Assembly: GCA_963281255.1 (NCBI GenBank) | Contig: OY725496.1 | Span: forward strand, 1,860,001-1,924,000 | Direction: 5' to 3' | DNA: 64,000 nt | Source of the DNA: Aphrocallistes beatrix | Lineage: Eukaryota; Porifera; Hexactinellida; Sceptrulophora; Aphrocallistidae | Shown: in pieces, positions 1 to 11,494 of the stretch | Position numbering within the stretch: position 1 is the stretch's first letter | Layout of the letters: every line of letters starts with the position of its first letter | Translations under genes and position numbers: made by a program | The notes under the pieces: generated by a model | Databases searched by the model: none | Told to the model about the DNA's origin: nothing | The model's input: only the letters and a program-made list of their open reading frames with translations

Positions 1-52
1 AGACATAGCAGGTAATTTAATTATATACATGTATATTTCTTTATTGCTTTAG

Positions 53-3000
53 AACACTTTTAAAATTACTAGTATTATGATTTATAATACGTTTCGACAT
101 GTACGAGTATGTATGCATCCTTTTTGTCCCAATATGAGGAATAAAGGAGAATACACATATACACATAGCAAGAATGGCTTAAGGATAAGAATAACTTTTG
201 ACAATGAAATGTATGGTCCTATGAGGGGATTGAGCTTGAATATTTTATTAACATTTCAATATTTTATTCACTTTTTCTAGGTATGAAATCATAAACAATC
301 AGATTGGAGATCGCATTGCAAAAATATGTTCGGATTTTAAAAAAAGAAATCCAAGCAGAAAGCCTGATTATTGTTGTTCTACAGAGTTGGAGGTTTGATT
401 CATAAATGTAGATATTCAGTCGCGTAGCCATAATAAAATGAGTGACAGTACAACTTGGGATAGGACAAAAAGGGTGTCTTTTCTATACTTAAGGATACCG
501 CCCTCGAAAAAACATATGATTTGCATTACAGCATACGATGAAAGTAGAGCTATAAGAGATGTTAAGCGTGGGGAGGTATCTCCATCAAGAAATACTGGCA
601 CATTCCAAACCGTTTTTGATTCTCATTTCTAGATTTTGAGATACAGTGTCTCAAAGTCAGTTTTTTAAATTTTCCGCTAGCACATCTTAATGGTAGAAAT
701 TTAGGCACTCAATGAATTGTTTAGGACATACCAAGGAATCAAACGCTTCCAAAATCGAATCATAGATAGTCTACCATATTTGCAACTTCATAGGACCAGA
801 AGAAAGTTAAAATGACAAATATTGTAAAATTTATCGGTGTCCGAAAAAAAAGGGTCAAAAAACGGCGAAAAATGTCTGTTTTTTTTGGGAAATCATGAAT
901 AAAATCACCGAGTTAGAATATATCCAAAAAATGGTGGTCCTACGTTCATCGAATAATGATATTAAACAACTCTTGAAATTTTCAAACTTCTATCTCAAAC
1001 CAAATTTGAGAAATAATTCTGTAAAGACGGTCAATTTTGAAATTTTAATGTCCCAAGATATAGAGATTTTAAGTTTAGGTGTTAAGAAGAATGTAAAATG
1101 AGTTATTAATAATGCACATAAGCATCCACAGACATTTATTCGCATCCATACTGCTGATTTAGGTATATTAAAGCCAAATATTTACCAAAAATAGCAAAAG
1201 TACCCTGAAAATCCACAAATTCCCTTGAGGCCCCTAACTCCGAATATTTTGAGATAATTGTAGATAATATTTCATATTCCTGGCACTGCGAAGTATAATC
1301 TATCAGTTTAGAATGAATAAAAAGCTTCCAAAAAGTATATTAGGAAGTTAGAGCGAAAGTCTACGACTTTTAGTTTCGAAGTTAGGATTTTCGAAAAATG
1401 CTACGTCATCATAAGACAAAAATCTAAAACTTAACATTCCATGGGGTGTAGTGCAATTATTATCAAAGAATCATATATGTACACTCGTAAAAAGTATATT
1501 AGGAAGTGAGAACTAAGAATTTGGACTTGTATTTACAAAGATAGAGAGATATCTCTTTTTGGACCCTAAATGGGGGTTTTTGACCGAATCTGCGAGGTCC
1601 AAGGCCAGAACTTTCAAAATAATTATCAAAAGTTCTCCAATTTTTCTGTACATATTATTAACGGCAATTGTATTCACTATTTAGCATAATAGCTAAATTT
1701 GGACACATATTTAATGATTAGATTCGCCATTTTCTAATAGATTCAAAGTTCTCCATAGAATTTGTATTACAATTAAATCAATGATAAGTCGAGAATTATT
1801 TATTTTTTGACAAAGGAATGGTCGAGGAACCTATATATTTTCGCATATATCCTTTTATTTAAGGATATAATATATTAAATATCTACAATAGTTTTTAAGA
1901 TATGACATCAGCCTCTTTCAGAGGGATATTATGGCCGAACTTTACCTATAATATGCGATATCTCAAGAACAAATGGTCGGATCCGAACAAATTTTTTTTT
2001 AAAACGATCAGAATTTTATTTCTGACCCAGTGATCGCTAAATATCTGAGATCAAACTTGCGATTTCCCGAGGATTATATAAATGAACACCCTTATAGAGC
2101 TATTTTGTTTGGATTTTATTTGCCCATTCTTTTAAATCTTTGTGTTTTATAATCTCCAAAGGTGCTAAAACAATGTTAAGGTTCATATCATTAAAAAAAT
2201 ATCAAATAAGTTAAAAACTAATTGGTAAATGAGTTAAAATCCTCTAATAATTTTTCAATTTTTATTAACGCTAAACTTTAGGGGGTTATTTCGCAAAAAA
2301 TTAAAAAAAATGCCGTCCAAATAGTGCTATCAATGGTAGACCGATCAGTAATACAATGAAATTAGCAATAAAACATTTTGCAGTTTCTTTTTACGCCAGG
2401 CAAGATTTTTCGAGGGCGGTATCCTTAATCGATGAATTTGTGAGCCTTATACAAACGACCAAAATTCCTAACATTTCGAATACAATTCAAACATATTTAT
2501 TAAAAACACTATACTTTCATGTTGGATATGGAGCATTGTTGCACTATCAGAACGATCCGAAAATGGAGTATTTTTTCAAAAAAGAATATACATCTGGAGA
2601 TGGATCAAAGGTATTTGATTTTTTCATTTTATTTATTAATGAAAAGCGCATTAAAAATATTATATTTAGAAAGTAGTCATGCTACTAATGAGAAGATAAA
2701 ATATTTTAAATCCTATATTGTCTTTGAATTTTACTAAGAGACAGTTCCATTTTGAGTACACCTATATGATAATAGGCAATCGAATTTCGATTCATCTAAA
2801 TTCCTAACACCATTCAGACTAATATTTTTCTACAGGGAACCTATCTTGATATATTTTATGGATTCGATCCTTCACATCAGAAAGTACTTCATATTCGTAA
2901 AAAAGACCAAAAGTCACAGGTAATGTTTTAGCTTTATAACTAACAATAGTTTAAAATGTCATCAATATTTATCAATATATATTTACAATATTCTATATTA

Positions 3001-3492
3001 TTTGAACGCAGGGTTAAATACAAAAATGCACTCCATTATATTAAAATTCATACCTATTTAGCATATAAGAAAAAAAATTGATGAGTTAGAATATTAGAAT
3101 ATTTTAGAATATGCTACTGATAGCCAAGCACATGTATACATATAATGCACAACTTAATGCATTCACTCAGCTACTGTCAGTAGTTTAGTACCTAAACGTG
3201 ACCATCAAGATCCCTTTGAACATATACACATGTATTTGGGATGTTATGTAAATGTTAAACTTCACTTTTATTCTAATTAAAAATTGTGGCATTTTTAGAT
3301 TGGTGAGAAGAAAATGATCAGAAATATAATTTTTTCGATATTTACCAAATGTATTTGTAATCGACTCAGCAATGAAAATGGGTTAACACAGAGACAGGAG
3401 CATAAAAAGATCTCAACAGATGAATTAAAGGTTAGTTAGAAAGCATTTCATTCATCCCACTTATTAGTGTGCTTTCTATACAGGATCTATGA
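53..3492 (+). CDS. Unidentified host gene, 3' exons (joined model)
   Basis: The 3' part of a spliced gene, read from splice signals and phase. Exon a 53-210 follows TTGCTTTAG and ends before GTATGG in phase 2. Exon b 281-392 follows TTTTTCTAG and supplies the missing base, then ends in phase 0 before GTTTGA. Exon c starts near 2429-2440 and ends at 2610 before GTATTTG. Exon d 2836-2919 follows TTTTTCTACAG and ends CAG/GTAATG. Exon e 3299-3430 ends AAG/GTTAG. A tiny last exon at 3484-3492 (Asp-Leu-stop) follows CTTTCTATACAG. Exons c to the last all join in phase 0. Exon b encodes a basic stretch, KKRNPSRKPDYCC; exon d encodes GTYLDIFYGFDPSHQ. I recognise no domain and no membrane segment. The 5' exons lie left of the window. 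The start of exon c is unresolved because a TTAA-1 element sits directly against it. The joins are inferred and need transcript support. Confidence 0.6.
493..2424 (-). mobile_element. TTAA-1A element, full length, in a host intron
   Basis: A 1932-bp non-coding element flanked by TTAA (489-492 and 2425-2428). Its termini are GGATACCGCCCTCGAAAA and the inverse TTTTCGAGGGCGGTATCC. TTAA duplication is the hallmark of piggyBac-type transposition, so I infer a non-autonomous piggyBac-like element. The interior is AT-rich and has no transposase. The copy is very close to those at 36364-38294 and 50998-52936, so it is probably young. It lies between exons b and c of the host gene. Its right end is only about a dozen bases from coding sequence, and an open frame runs from inside the element (ATG at 2356) into exon c. 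Confidence 0.85.
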
Positions 3493-4442
3493 TCCAAATT
3501 AAGAGTATAGGTCCACAGTTCTAAAATAAGTGTTGGTGTCCGGCCGGCTGTATCTACTTCTCTAGGCACAGTTTAAAAGATATTGAAACTTTTTTGTGAT
3601 GATGGCACATTGTATGGAGATTTTCAGAGATACCTGTTAATTCGTTCCACATGGGACATCACCTTATTGATGGACTGATGGTACAAAAAGCTACCTATCT
3701 TGTTAATGAATTCCATAAAATGAAACTCAAGAAGAGGATAACATTACCCTAGAAATTGTGTCTTCCAGTAATCAGCGGCCCAATATTTAGTACGTATATT
3801 TTCACTGAGTAACCATTAAATTTTTTTTCAATCATACACTTAAGTCATTTGGGGGGCAAACCAGATCGAAGGGGGGGGACAAATGCCCACCCGCCCCCCC
3901 TTGGAAGAAACCCTGCCCGTAGGTGCTTCTGAATTTGTATATACTTTAAGGCGCCCGTTGGGTGACTCTGCAGACATTAAGTGTTCTTTTGTCTGAAAGC
4001 AGGATTGAGAACTAATCATTTAACGCGACACACTAACGTCCAGCCCTCAGCTTATGTGATCCTACCCCAGTTCATCCTTATGGGTTGATTGGTCCTTTGG
4101 AGAGAAGGTATGCCTTCCCTCGTCACCAACGTGGTCCGAAGCCCTGCATTTCAACGATTACATCTTCGTGCAGAATCAAATGAGAGAGAGTATCAGACTG
4201 GGGAGATTATTATCACTGAAACTTTCGTTTGTAGCACCCGTACGCAAATAGACACATGCAGGGCCTCTGAGAGAATCGGAGAGGCCAGGGCCACTTTTCT
4301 AGAATTGTAGTTTACAATTTCAATATATGAAAATATGAGATGATAAATAATATACGATAATAGATGTGCAATTATGTGAATACAAACGAATTTTTTTTGA
4401 TAAATGCTTTCCTAGCCTTTTTCTTTGTGAACGCATCAATAA
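3493..4442. other. Intergenic; no recognised gene
   Basis: No convincing coding sequence. A short run of G then C tracts at about 3850-3902 resembles the G/C-rich ends of the hAT-like elements at 9645-10090 and 10819-12214, followed by GGAAGAAACCCTGCCCG. It may be one end of a degraded relative. The 73-codon open frame at 4089-4310 has no recognisable motif. Confidence 0.4.
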
Positions 4443-6364
4443 TTAAGGATACCGCCCGTTAAAAATCCATAGGTTTGGCTTACAGCATAAATCAAGAGTA
4501 GAGATATATGAGATGTTAAGCGAGGGCACGTAGTGCAATTAAAAAATATTGAGACATGCCGAAAAGTTTTTGGTTCGCATTTCTAGTTTTTGAGTTACAG
4601 CGTCTCAAAGTCGGTTTTTTTCAGTTTTCCCTAGCACATCTTAATGGTAAGCCCTCCTCCACTAAGTGATTTTTTAGAAACACAAGTTTGGATCAAATGC
4701 TTCGAAAATTTATTCATATATAGTCTATAAAATTTGCTATCGCATAGAACCAAAAGAAAGTTAAATAACTAAAATGTTAATTTTATAGGGGTTTGAAAAA
4801 AAATTGCCAAAAAACGGCGAAAAAAGCCCGATTATCTTTGGAAATCAGCAATAAAATCACAAATTTCTAAGATATCGAAAATCGAGTGGTCCTACGCTCA
4901 TCGCCTAATGATATGAAACAACTCCTGAAAATTTCAAACCTCTATCTCAAAGCAATTTTGAGTAAAAATTTTTAAAAGACGGTCAATTTTGGAATTTTGA
5001 AGTCCCGAGATATAGGCATTTGAAGTTTTGATGTTAAGAACGATGTAAATGAGCTATTAATGATAAATAAAAGCATCCATGGGCATTTAACCGCATGTAT
5101 ACTAATGAATTAGATGTATTCCCACAGATTTTGGTGAAAATAGCAAAATTATACTGAAAATTCACAAATTACCTGGCCTCTAACCCGAATATTTGGAACC
5201 AATTAGGGAATATAATTCATACTCCTAGCACTACAAAGTATAATTCATCGGCTTAGAATGAATAAAGAGCTTCTAAAAAGTATATTAGGAAGTTAGAGCG
5301 AGAGTCTACGACTTTTAGTTTTCAAATTAGGATTTTCGAAAAATGCTACGTCATCACGTGATAAAAATTTGAAACTTAGCATTCCATTCCATGTAGTACA
5401 CTTATTATTTAAGAATCAGATATATACCGTCTTGAAAAGTATATTAGGAATTTAGAGCTAAGAATTTGGGGGTATATTTCCCGAGATATGGAGGAATCTG
5501 TTTTTGGACCATAAATGGGGGGCTTTGACCGAATTTTGGTGATAAATGCTTTGAAATTCCAAAATAATCATGTTGAGTGCTTCAAAATTTCTGAATACAT
5601 TGCTAGTGACTATTACATTGTTTTTTTTAGTATAATAGCTACTTTTGGGAACTTATTTCATGACAAGATTCGCCATTTTCTAATATATTCATAGTTCTCC
5701 ATAGAATTTGTATTACAATAAAATCGATGAGAAGTCAAGAAATATTTACTTTTTGACAAAGAGATGAATGAGGAACCTATATATTATCATATATATCCTT
5801 TCATTTAAGATCATAATAGATTATATATCTTCAATAGTTTTTAAGGATTGACATCGAGCACTTTCGGGGCCATAGAGAGGTTTGATGTCCGAACTTTACC
5901 TACAATATACTATAACTTACGAACTAATGATCGGATCTGAACAAATTTTTATTTTAACTGTTCAGAATTCTTTTCTATACACATTATCACAACGGCCATT
6001 TCCCTCGCATTTTAGAAATGAAGTCCCTCATAAAGCTATTTTTGATTGGATTTTAAGCGCCTCTTTTTCTAAATTCATCTGTTTTATAATATTTAAAGGG
6101 GCCAAAACCATTTTGAGGTTCATATAATTGAAAAAATATCAGATAAGTTAGAAAATAATTGATGAATGCGCCGCAAAACCACGAATAACTTTCCGATTTT
6201 TAGTACGACTGAGCTTTAGGTGCTCAGTTCTAGTAGAATATCAGAATAAATACCGTTGAACAAGTACGATTAGATGGTAGACTACTCAATAATCCGATGG
6301 AATTAGCAATACAAAATTTCACCATTTTTTTAAATGTCAGGTGATGTTTTTCGAGGGTGGTATC

Positions 6365-6424
6365 ATGGCCTACTAAATACACGGCCTGCTAAGTTCCCGA
6401 AATGGAATATAAAATAGCAGGCCA
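6365..6424. repeat. Left terminal inverted repeat of the P-like element
   Basis: 60 bp, the exact reverse complement of 9397-9456. Starts ATGGCCTACTAAATAC and ends AAATAGCAGGCCA. An inner GGCCTGCT/AGCAGGCC pair could form a cruciform or serve as a repeated transposase site. Confidence 0.95.
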
Positions 6425-6655
6425 TTATTTTATAAAACCATAATCTATTGTTACATATATATTATGTATATTTACTTATTATAATATGATCAATTATTAT
6501 TTAACTTCTCTGATTTTCTATACATTCTATTTCAGTGTCTGCGTAGGATGTGTGATTACCACTTGCGGTAGCTTGGACCGATTTTCGGCCCGCATAGATC
6601 TCTAATATATTTATATTTAATTTTATCATATTTTTTCTTTATCTAGCATATATAT

Positions 6656-9112
6656 ATGCCTGAAAAGTGCTCAGTAGTTGGGTGTAAATCTGGCTACCAA
6701 AATGGTTCTATAAGTCCACGCTTTAGATTTCCTTCTACTTCGCTATTTGAGCTTCGTGCAAAATGGATTTCATTCTTAAATCGGCCAGACTATGAAATAA
6801 CTGGCAATTCGCGAATTTGTGCTGATCACTTTGAGGCCCAATACATCAAAATAAATGAAACTAGAACCCGATTAGTCCCCTTTTCTCAAAATCCTATTCC
6901 AACTATCCATCCTCTCTCAGTCCCTAAAAGCCAGGCAGTAGTTCCCACCCAACCACGCAAGCCACCAAAAGTGCGGGTTTTCCAATTAGATGAGCTCCTT
7001 CCTTTTGTAGAAAAGTACTCCATAAAGGATTTTGACGATGTTACCAGGTTCCTGAAGAAGAGCCCTGAATATAAAGATTTTACTTTTTGCTCAACAGAGG
7101 ACTCAATTACTGCTTACCATCTAGTAATCGATGCTGGAATCGCACGTATCAAAGAATGTATTTCTATCAACAAAGCCTTTCGTGTCACACTTAGTTTTGA
7201 AGGTTCTCCAGTTCCTCTCCCTGAATACATCGATAGAGCTACAGGATCTAAGCTTACTCATTTATATCTTCTTGAAAACTTACCTAACTATTGCAGGAAC
7301 GTAACTTCAAATTTCGACATTCAAGTGATCAAGGAATTACTAAATATTTGTTACATTAGTCCTCGTGGTAGACCTAAGTATACAGCCAACATTTTGAAGT
7401 TTGCACTTCTTCTTCGATACACATCTAATTCTGCCTACCAACTTTTGAATAAATACATTCCATTGCCTAGTCAATCTCTACTTCGATCTTTGAAGTCACC
7501 TTCAATCGAAGGTTGTAAAGCTCTTTCAACTCTCCTTGACAACGATTTAATCGGAAACGATATAGTCTTACTACTAGATGAAATGTACCTCCAACCTCAA
7601 GTGAATTTTGACCGTAAAACTTTAATTGGCTGTGATCAAGACCTTGACCTATTCAAGAATATCCTTAGTTTTATGGTTATTTCGCTAACTAAGTCAATAC
7701 CATTTATAATATCAGCAATACCTATCGTCAAGATATCCGGGGATATTGTTCATTCTAGCATAGACAAATGCATATCTCTACTGACTAAAGAACAGTTTAA
7801 CCTTCGTGCGATAATCGCAGAAAATCATCCTACCAATATCAGTGCTTATAAACGACTCAGACGCCTACATGGAATTCGTGATAGTGATTATGTTATTTAC
7901 AACCCTTATGACTCCGAAAAAACAATTTACCTTCAATTTGATACTGTGCATCTACTAAAGAATATTCGCAATAACCTACTAGCAGTAAAATGTTTTGACC
8001 TTCCGGAATTTAAGTTCTCATCTCCTAGTATCAGTATTACGATTTCTTCTGGTTTAGTTTCTTGGTCATCTTTTCATAAGATTCATGAAGAAGATCTTCA
8101 GCTATCTGCACACCTTCGAGCTGCACCAAAAATTAACTATCCAGTACTACACCCGGGAAACAGAAAACAGTCAGTTCCTCTCGCGCTAGCTATCTTTGAA
8201 GAAACAACTGCATGTGCTTTTAGACTCTATCTACCTGAAGATAAAACAACACCCAGCTTTCTAGATCTAATTAATACATGGTGGTTGGTCGTTAATTCTA
8301 AAGAGCCTTACCATCCCGACATTAGAGGAAATGCACTAATTTTCGGTGATTGCAAGCCTGAATTTTTAAGAGTTATGAACTCTTGGTTAACTAAATGGGA
8401 GACCTCAACAAATTTTGGCTTATCAAGACAAACCTTCTCTGCTCTTAGGCAAACTAATAATGCCATAGCTGAATTATCTTCTGATTTACTCTCTGAAGGA
8501 TACAAATTCGTTTTAACTGGAAGAATGCAAACTGACTGCTTAGAAAGAAGGTTTTCACATTATCCTCAAATGAGCGGAGGACGTTTTCTTGTTAGTCTCA
8601 GTGAAGTAATTAGTTCAGAATCTATAATCAAGATGAAATCACTACTTGAACATAAACTCGAAATTAGTGTACTGACAGTGGAATCAAACCAAGAATATGA
8701 TGAAAACCTTCTTGAGGAACAAGTTTTAAAGCTACAATGTATCAATTATGAAGATCTTGTTTTATCAGAAAAATCACACCAAGTTGTAGCATACATATCT
8801 GGGTATATTTCACTTAGTTTACTCAAAGATGCTTCATGCTTAGAATGCATAAAGCTTTTGCAGCAAGATCCTATACTGACTCACTACCTCAAAGATTTGG
8901 ATAGAAGGGGTCTTACTTTACCGTCTTCTTCTCTTAATTATTATGTGGAATCTGCTTTTTGTGCCCTTGAAGCTAGTGAAACTGAAATTGTCCAAACTGC
9001 ATTTCCTTGGAAAACAGTAAGCTTGAGATTATTACAGGAAATCTCACAAACCTGGGATTGTGCATTTGCATGCATCTCACATACACCACAAGTCCGAAAA
9101 ACTGTCAACTGA
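6656..9112 (+). CDS. THAP-domain P-element-like transposase
   Basis: An 818-residue uninterrupted protein. Residues 1 to about 85 form a THAP zinc finger in C2CH order: C5 and C10 (CSVVGC), then C55 and H58 (ICADHF). This class binds DNA and is found at the N-terminus of Drosophila P transposase and THAP9. The body carries the acidic motif LLLDEMYLQP (D308), which I take as the first catalytic acid of the RNase H-like fold. It also carries FDTVHLLKNIRNN (D429), typical of P/THAP9 proteins, and GDCK near residue 563. The length suits the family (P transposase about 750, THAP9 about 900). No intron is needed, unlike the Drosophila P gene. ATG 6656 is chosen because it places the first THAP cysteine at residue 5. 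It would cut and paste elements with the flanking 60-bp repeats. Catalytic assignments beyond these motifs are inference. Confidence 0.9.
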   Translation: MPEKCSVVGCKSGYQNGSISPRFRFPSTSLFELRAKWISFLNRPDYEITGNSRICADHFEAQYIKINETRTRLVPFSQNPIPTIHPLSVPKSQAVVPTQPRKPPKVRVFQLDELLPFVEKYSIKDFDDVTRFLKKSPEYKDFTFCSTEDSITAYHLVIDAGIARIKECISINKAFRVTLSFEGSPVPLPEYIDRATGSKLTHLYLLENLPNYCRNVTSNFDIQVIKELLNICYISPRGRPKYTANILKFALLLRYTSNSAYQLLNKYIPLPSQSLLRSLKSPSIEGCKALSTLLDNDLIGNDIVLLLDEMYLQPQVNFDRKTLIGCDQDLDLFKNILSFMVISLTKSIPFIISAIPIVKISGDIVHSSIDKCISLLTKEQFNLRAIIAENHPTNISAYKRLRRLHGIRDSDYVIYNPYDSEKTIYLQFDTVHLLKNIRNNLLAVKCFDLPEFKFSSPSISITISSGLVSWSSFHKIHEEDLQLSAHLRAAPKINYPVLHPGNRKQSVPLALAIFEETTACAFRLYLPEDKTTPSFLDLINTWWLVVNSKEPYHPDIRGNALIFGDCKPEFLRVMNSWLTKWETSTNFGLSRQTFSALRQTNNAIAELSSDLLSEGYKFVLTGRMQTDCLERRFSHYPQMSGGRFLVSLSEVISSESIIKMKSLLEHKLEISVLTVESNQEYDENLLEEQVLKLQCINYEDLVLSEKSHQVVAYISGYISLSLLKDASCLECIKLLQQDPILTHYLKDLDRRGLTLPSSSLNYYVESAFCALEASETEIVQTAFPWKTVSLRLLQEISQTWDCAFACISHTPQVRKTVN

Positions 9113-9396
9113 ATTATTGCCAACATTTATTACAACAACTTGCGTAAATCCATTAATGAGAGCATACGGAAAGACCAAGTAGCAGCGTTCAAATCGGTAA
9201 ACGTCAAAAAGTTACTCAATAACATATATGTATAAATAATCCAGTCATTATTCGATTTGTTAGTCGATAATATTTTGTATTGATTCATACAGCAGATCAA
9301 TCAATCTTATTTATCATTCAATGACATATTTAGTAATTCTTTAACGTTGAGTCACTAATTTAGGTTTAAATAGGCAGTTTAATGAAGTAAATAAAG

Positions 9397-9456
9397 TGGC
9401 CTGCTATTTTATATTCCATTTCGGGAACTTAGCAGGCCGTGTATTTAGTAGGCCAT
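9397..9456. repeat. Right terminal inverted repeat of the P-like element
   Basis: 60 bp, the exact reverse complement of the left repeat, followed directly by the second GGTGGTATC duplication and then the last bases of the host TTAA-1B element. Confidence 0.95.
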
Positions 9457-9644
9457 GGTGGTATCCTTAATGAGGAAAAATCTAATTCTAGTATAATATC
9501 ACAATTGATATTAAGCATGTCCAGCCCATTTAAATGTTCTTCGCTAGTTGAACAGTTATGATTATTTGCTTCAAAACATTGAAGGTGCGTTACCCTGAAG
9601 GCACTGACGCCGGCAAACTAACAAAACACAGTTGCTGTTATGAG

Positions 9645-10090
9645 CAGCGGTGTTTTGTCAAAAATAGAAGTGGGGGGGGCGCTTCCTTCCCGTAAAAAAG
9701 TTATATGTTTTTTCGTGAAACTTTAATCCCCTGATGGCAGGGGCAGATACAGGGTTTAGACTCAGGGGGGGCCAAAAGCGAGCGGAGCGAGCGCAGGTAA
9801 TTGGGGGTCTGGGGGGTAACCCCCCCAGAAAAATTTTTAAACTTAAGGTGGTCAAATATCATTGTACATCAATTCTTATCAAATCTCATACGGGATTTGA
9901 ATTTCCTTCCTGTAACCTGATTACCACTTTGTGCTTCGCGCCAATTCATCACAAGCGTTTGCGAGTATATTTAGGTTTTAGTCAACATAGTGATAATGAT
10001 ACAATGTAAAAAAGTGGGGGGTAGCGCCCCCCCAAGCGAAAAAAGTGGGGGGGCAGAGCCCCCCCGCGCCCCCCCCCCAAAACACCACTG
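9645..10090. mobile_element. hAT-like non-autonomous element with 8-bp duplication
   Basis: 446 bp with terminal repeats CAGCGGTGTTTTG and CAAAACACCACTG (one mismatch), flanked by an exact 8-bp duplication, GTTATGAG (9637-9644 and 10091-10098). CAG-type ends and 8-bp duplications are hAT traits. The interior is unusually G/C-rich for this window, with several runs of seven or more G or C, and has no transposase. The 91-codon open frame inside has no recognisable product. Confidence 0.85.
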
Positions 10091-10289
10091 GTTATGAGTT
10101 AACAAGAACAATACATAATCCAAATATTATAAAATAGAATATAAAGTCAAGGCTGTGAGACATGGGGCAGACATGGTCGCCCCACTTTTGACGAGGCATC
10201 TGATGGGTAGGCCTGGGGAGGCTAGCAGGTATGCAGGGGTGTGGCTGGGAGAGGTTAAAGGGTAGATAGGGCGGCCCCACTTGTGAGTA

Positions 10290-10350
10290 GGCGTCCCAAT
10301 CCCGAATCCCGGTCCATTTTCACCTGGGATTATATTTTTTAATCCCTGGA
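10290..10350. repeat. Fragment of the CCCGG hAT-like family
   Basis: Contains CAATCCCGAATCCCGGTCC, closely matching the left end of the hAT-like element at 39371-41711. Only this end fragment is recognisable. Confidence 0.55.
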
Positions 10351-10545
10351 TCTATCTCAATCTCTGATATTAACAAAGCAATGAGGTAGCTCAAATGTTA
10401 TCTTATCTCATGATGCATAATCCTATTTTTAAGTTTTTTCTAACTCATTTATCAATATGGCAGAGAAAAATGTTATATTTCTAAAATTTGAAGGTGCAGA
10501 AATTTGGATACATTAAAAAAGATCTAAATGTGGTAAATTCGCACA

Positions 10546-10690
10546 ATGTCAAACATATACCGAATGATATACATTGTCCCACCAACATCAGTAGAAGCTG
10601 AACGAGTATTTTCACCAACTGCTTACCTTTGTGATAAGTTGAGGACCAAACTTAATGATGCGTCTATAGATACTCTACATGTCTTATTCG
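10546..10690 (+). pseudogene. hAT transposase C-terminal fragment
   Basis: About 45 codons resemble the hAT dimerisation region. The key stretch PPTSVEAERVFSPTAYLCDK matches the family pattern P-x-S-x-x-x-E-R-x-F-S followed by a K-x-R-x-x-L segment. The frame then runs straight into the 22-bp satellite, so the protein is truncated. Nothing of the N-terminal part is visible upstream. Confidence 0.7.
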
Positions 10691-10813
10691 CATGTGCCTA
10701 TCTATCTGAGCGCATGTGCCTATCTATCTGGGCACATTTGCCTATCTATCTGGGCACATGTGCCTATCTATCTGGGTGCATGTGCCTATCTATCTGGGCA
10801 CATGAGCCTATCT
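10690..10813. repeat. 22-bp tandem array, left part
   Basis: About five to six copies of a 22-bp unit (CATGTGCCTATCTATCTGGG plus two bases), the same unit as at 12215-12445. The array is interrupted by the insertion at 10819-12214. Confidence 0.9.
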
Positions 10814-11194
10814 ATATGCAGGGCCGTAGACAACTTTTGGAAAGTGGGGGGGCTTTAAAAATCGATGTGGAAGTTATATTTATATTTGCCATTTTATTTA
10901 TTGAATATTTTAATTGTCGATTTTTTAGACTATCCTGGACATTAACCTTTTTAAAATTACTACATTTTAATTATTCAATTGTGTTTGTTTTTATATCTAA
11001 ATCGAATACATATAGTATACGGGTTAGTGCCATTTCGCCAAATAATACTTGATTATATTTTTGCATAAATGTTTATATAAATATTTATACAAAAATATAT
11101 TCAAGTATAAGTAAGCCTATTATATTTATTTGTGTTCGGTCCACTTCATGTAAGAACATGTGATTATTGTGTTGGGAAAGCATGCAAATTATTT

Positions 11195-11393
11195 GTTTGG
11201 CTAAATATTCAGTTGACCAAATTATTCGGTTGACCAAATTATTTGGTTGACCAAATTATTCGGTTAACCAAATTATTTGGTTCTCAACCGAATACCAAAT
11301 AATGATATTTGGTTACAAACCAAATATCAATTATTTGCAAATAATATTTGGTTAAACCGAATAATCAACTATTCGGTTTCAACCCTGGTTTAT
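11195..11393. repeat. Cluster of GGTTGACCAAATTATTCG repeats, inverted at one end
   Basis: Four to five imperfect direct copies of a ~19-bp unit, followed by inverse copies (CCGAATA, CCAAATA), ending TATTCGGTTTCAACCCTGG. The same design (CCGAATACGAATACTGATA units, ending CAACCTTGG) recurs at 43646-43868, so this is a small dispersed family. Ends beginning CC(A/G)GGGTTG are hAT-like, but I find no clear duplication. Confidence 0.65.
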
Positions 11394-11494
11394 ACTAATC
11401 TAACAGATCTTAAGAAATCGACTTCCACCACTCCCAATGTCTAGGGATGAAGTTCACTTTGAGGGAGAATGGTCAATAACACACGCCGGGGAGC

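Larger units (their letters stand above)
6365..9456 (+). mobile_element. P-element-like transposon, apparently complete
   Basis: A 3092-bp element bounded by perfect 60-bp terminal inverted repeats at 6365-6424 and 9397-9456 (outer sequence ATGGCCTACTAAATACAC). It is flanked by a direct duplication, GGTGGTATC, at 6356-6364 and 9457-9465. Each TIR contains its own nested inverse pair (GGCCTGCT...AGCAGGCC). P elements make 8-bp duplications; here I count 9, or 8 with one chance match. The single gene inside is an intact THAP/P-type transposase. Perfect TIRs, a perfect duplication and an open ORF together suggest a recent, possibly active insertion. The target was the right terminus of a TTAA-1B element. 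Confidence 0.9.
4447..9466 (-). mobile_element. TTAA-1B element split by a P-like element
   Basis: A second subfamily of the TTAA-1 family. It starts GGATACCGCCC after TTAA (4443-4446) and ends GGTATCC before TTAA (9467-9470). Removing the P-like insertion (6365-9456) and one copy of its 9-bp duplication leaves about 1.92 kb, matching the 1.93 kb of subfamily A. The interior is homologous to A but clearly diverged, for example in the block around 5210-5560. It is closest to the copies at 52941-54101 and 61614-64000. It is non-coding. The left terminus departs from the inverted-repeat consensus after CCGCCC, so this copy is older. Confidence 0.8.

Noticed and set aside
2356..2676. 106-codon ORF as a stand-alone gene
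   Set aside because: It starts inside the TTAA-1 element end and runs into host exon c; the junction is an insertion boundary. It also reads past the GT donor at 2611.
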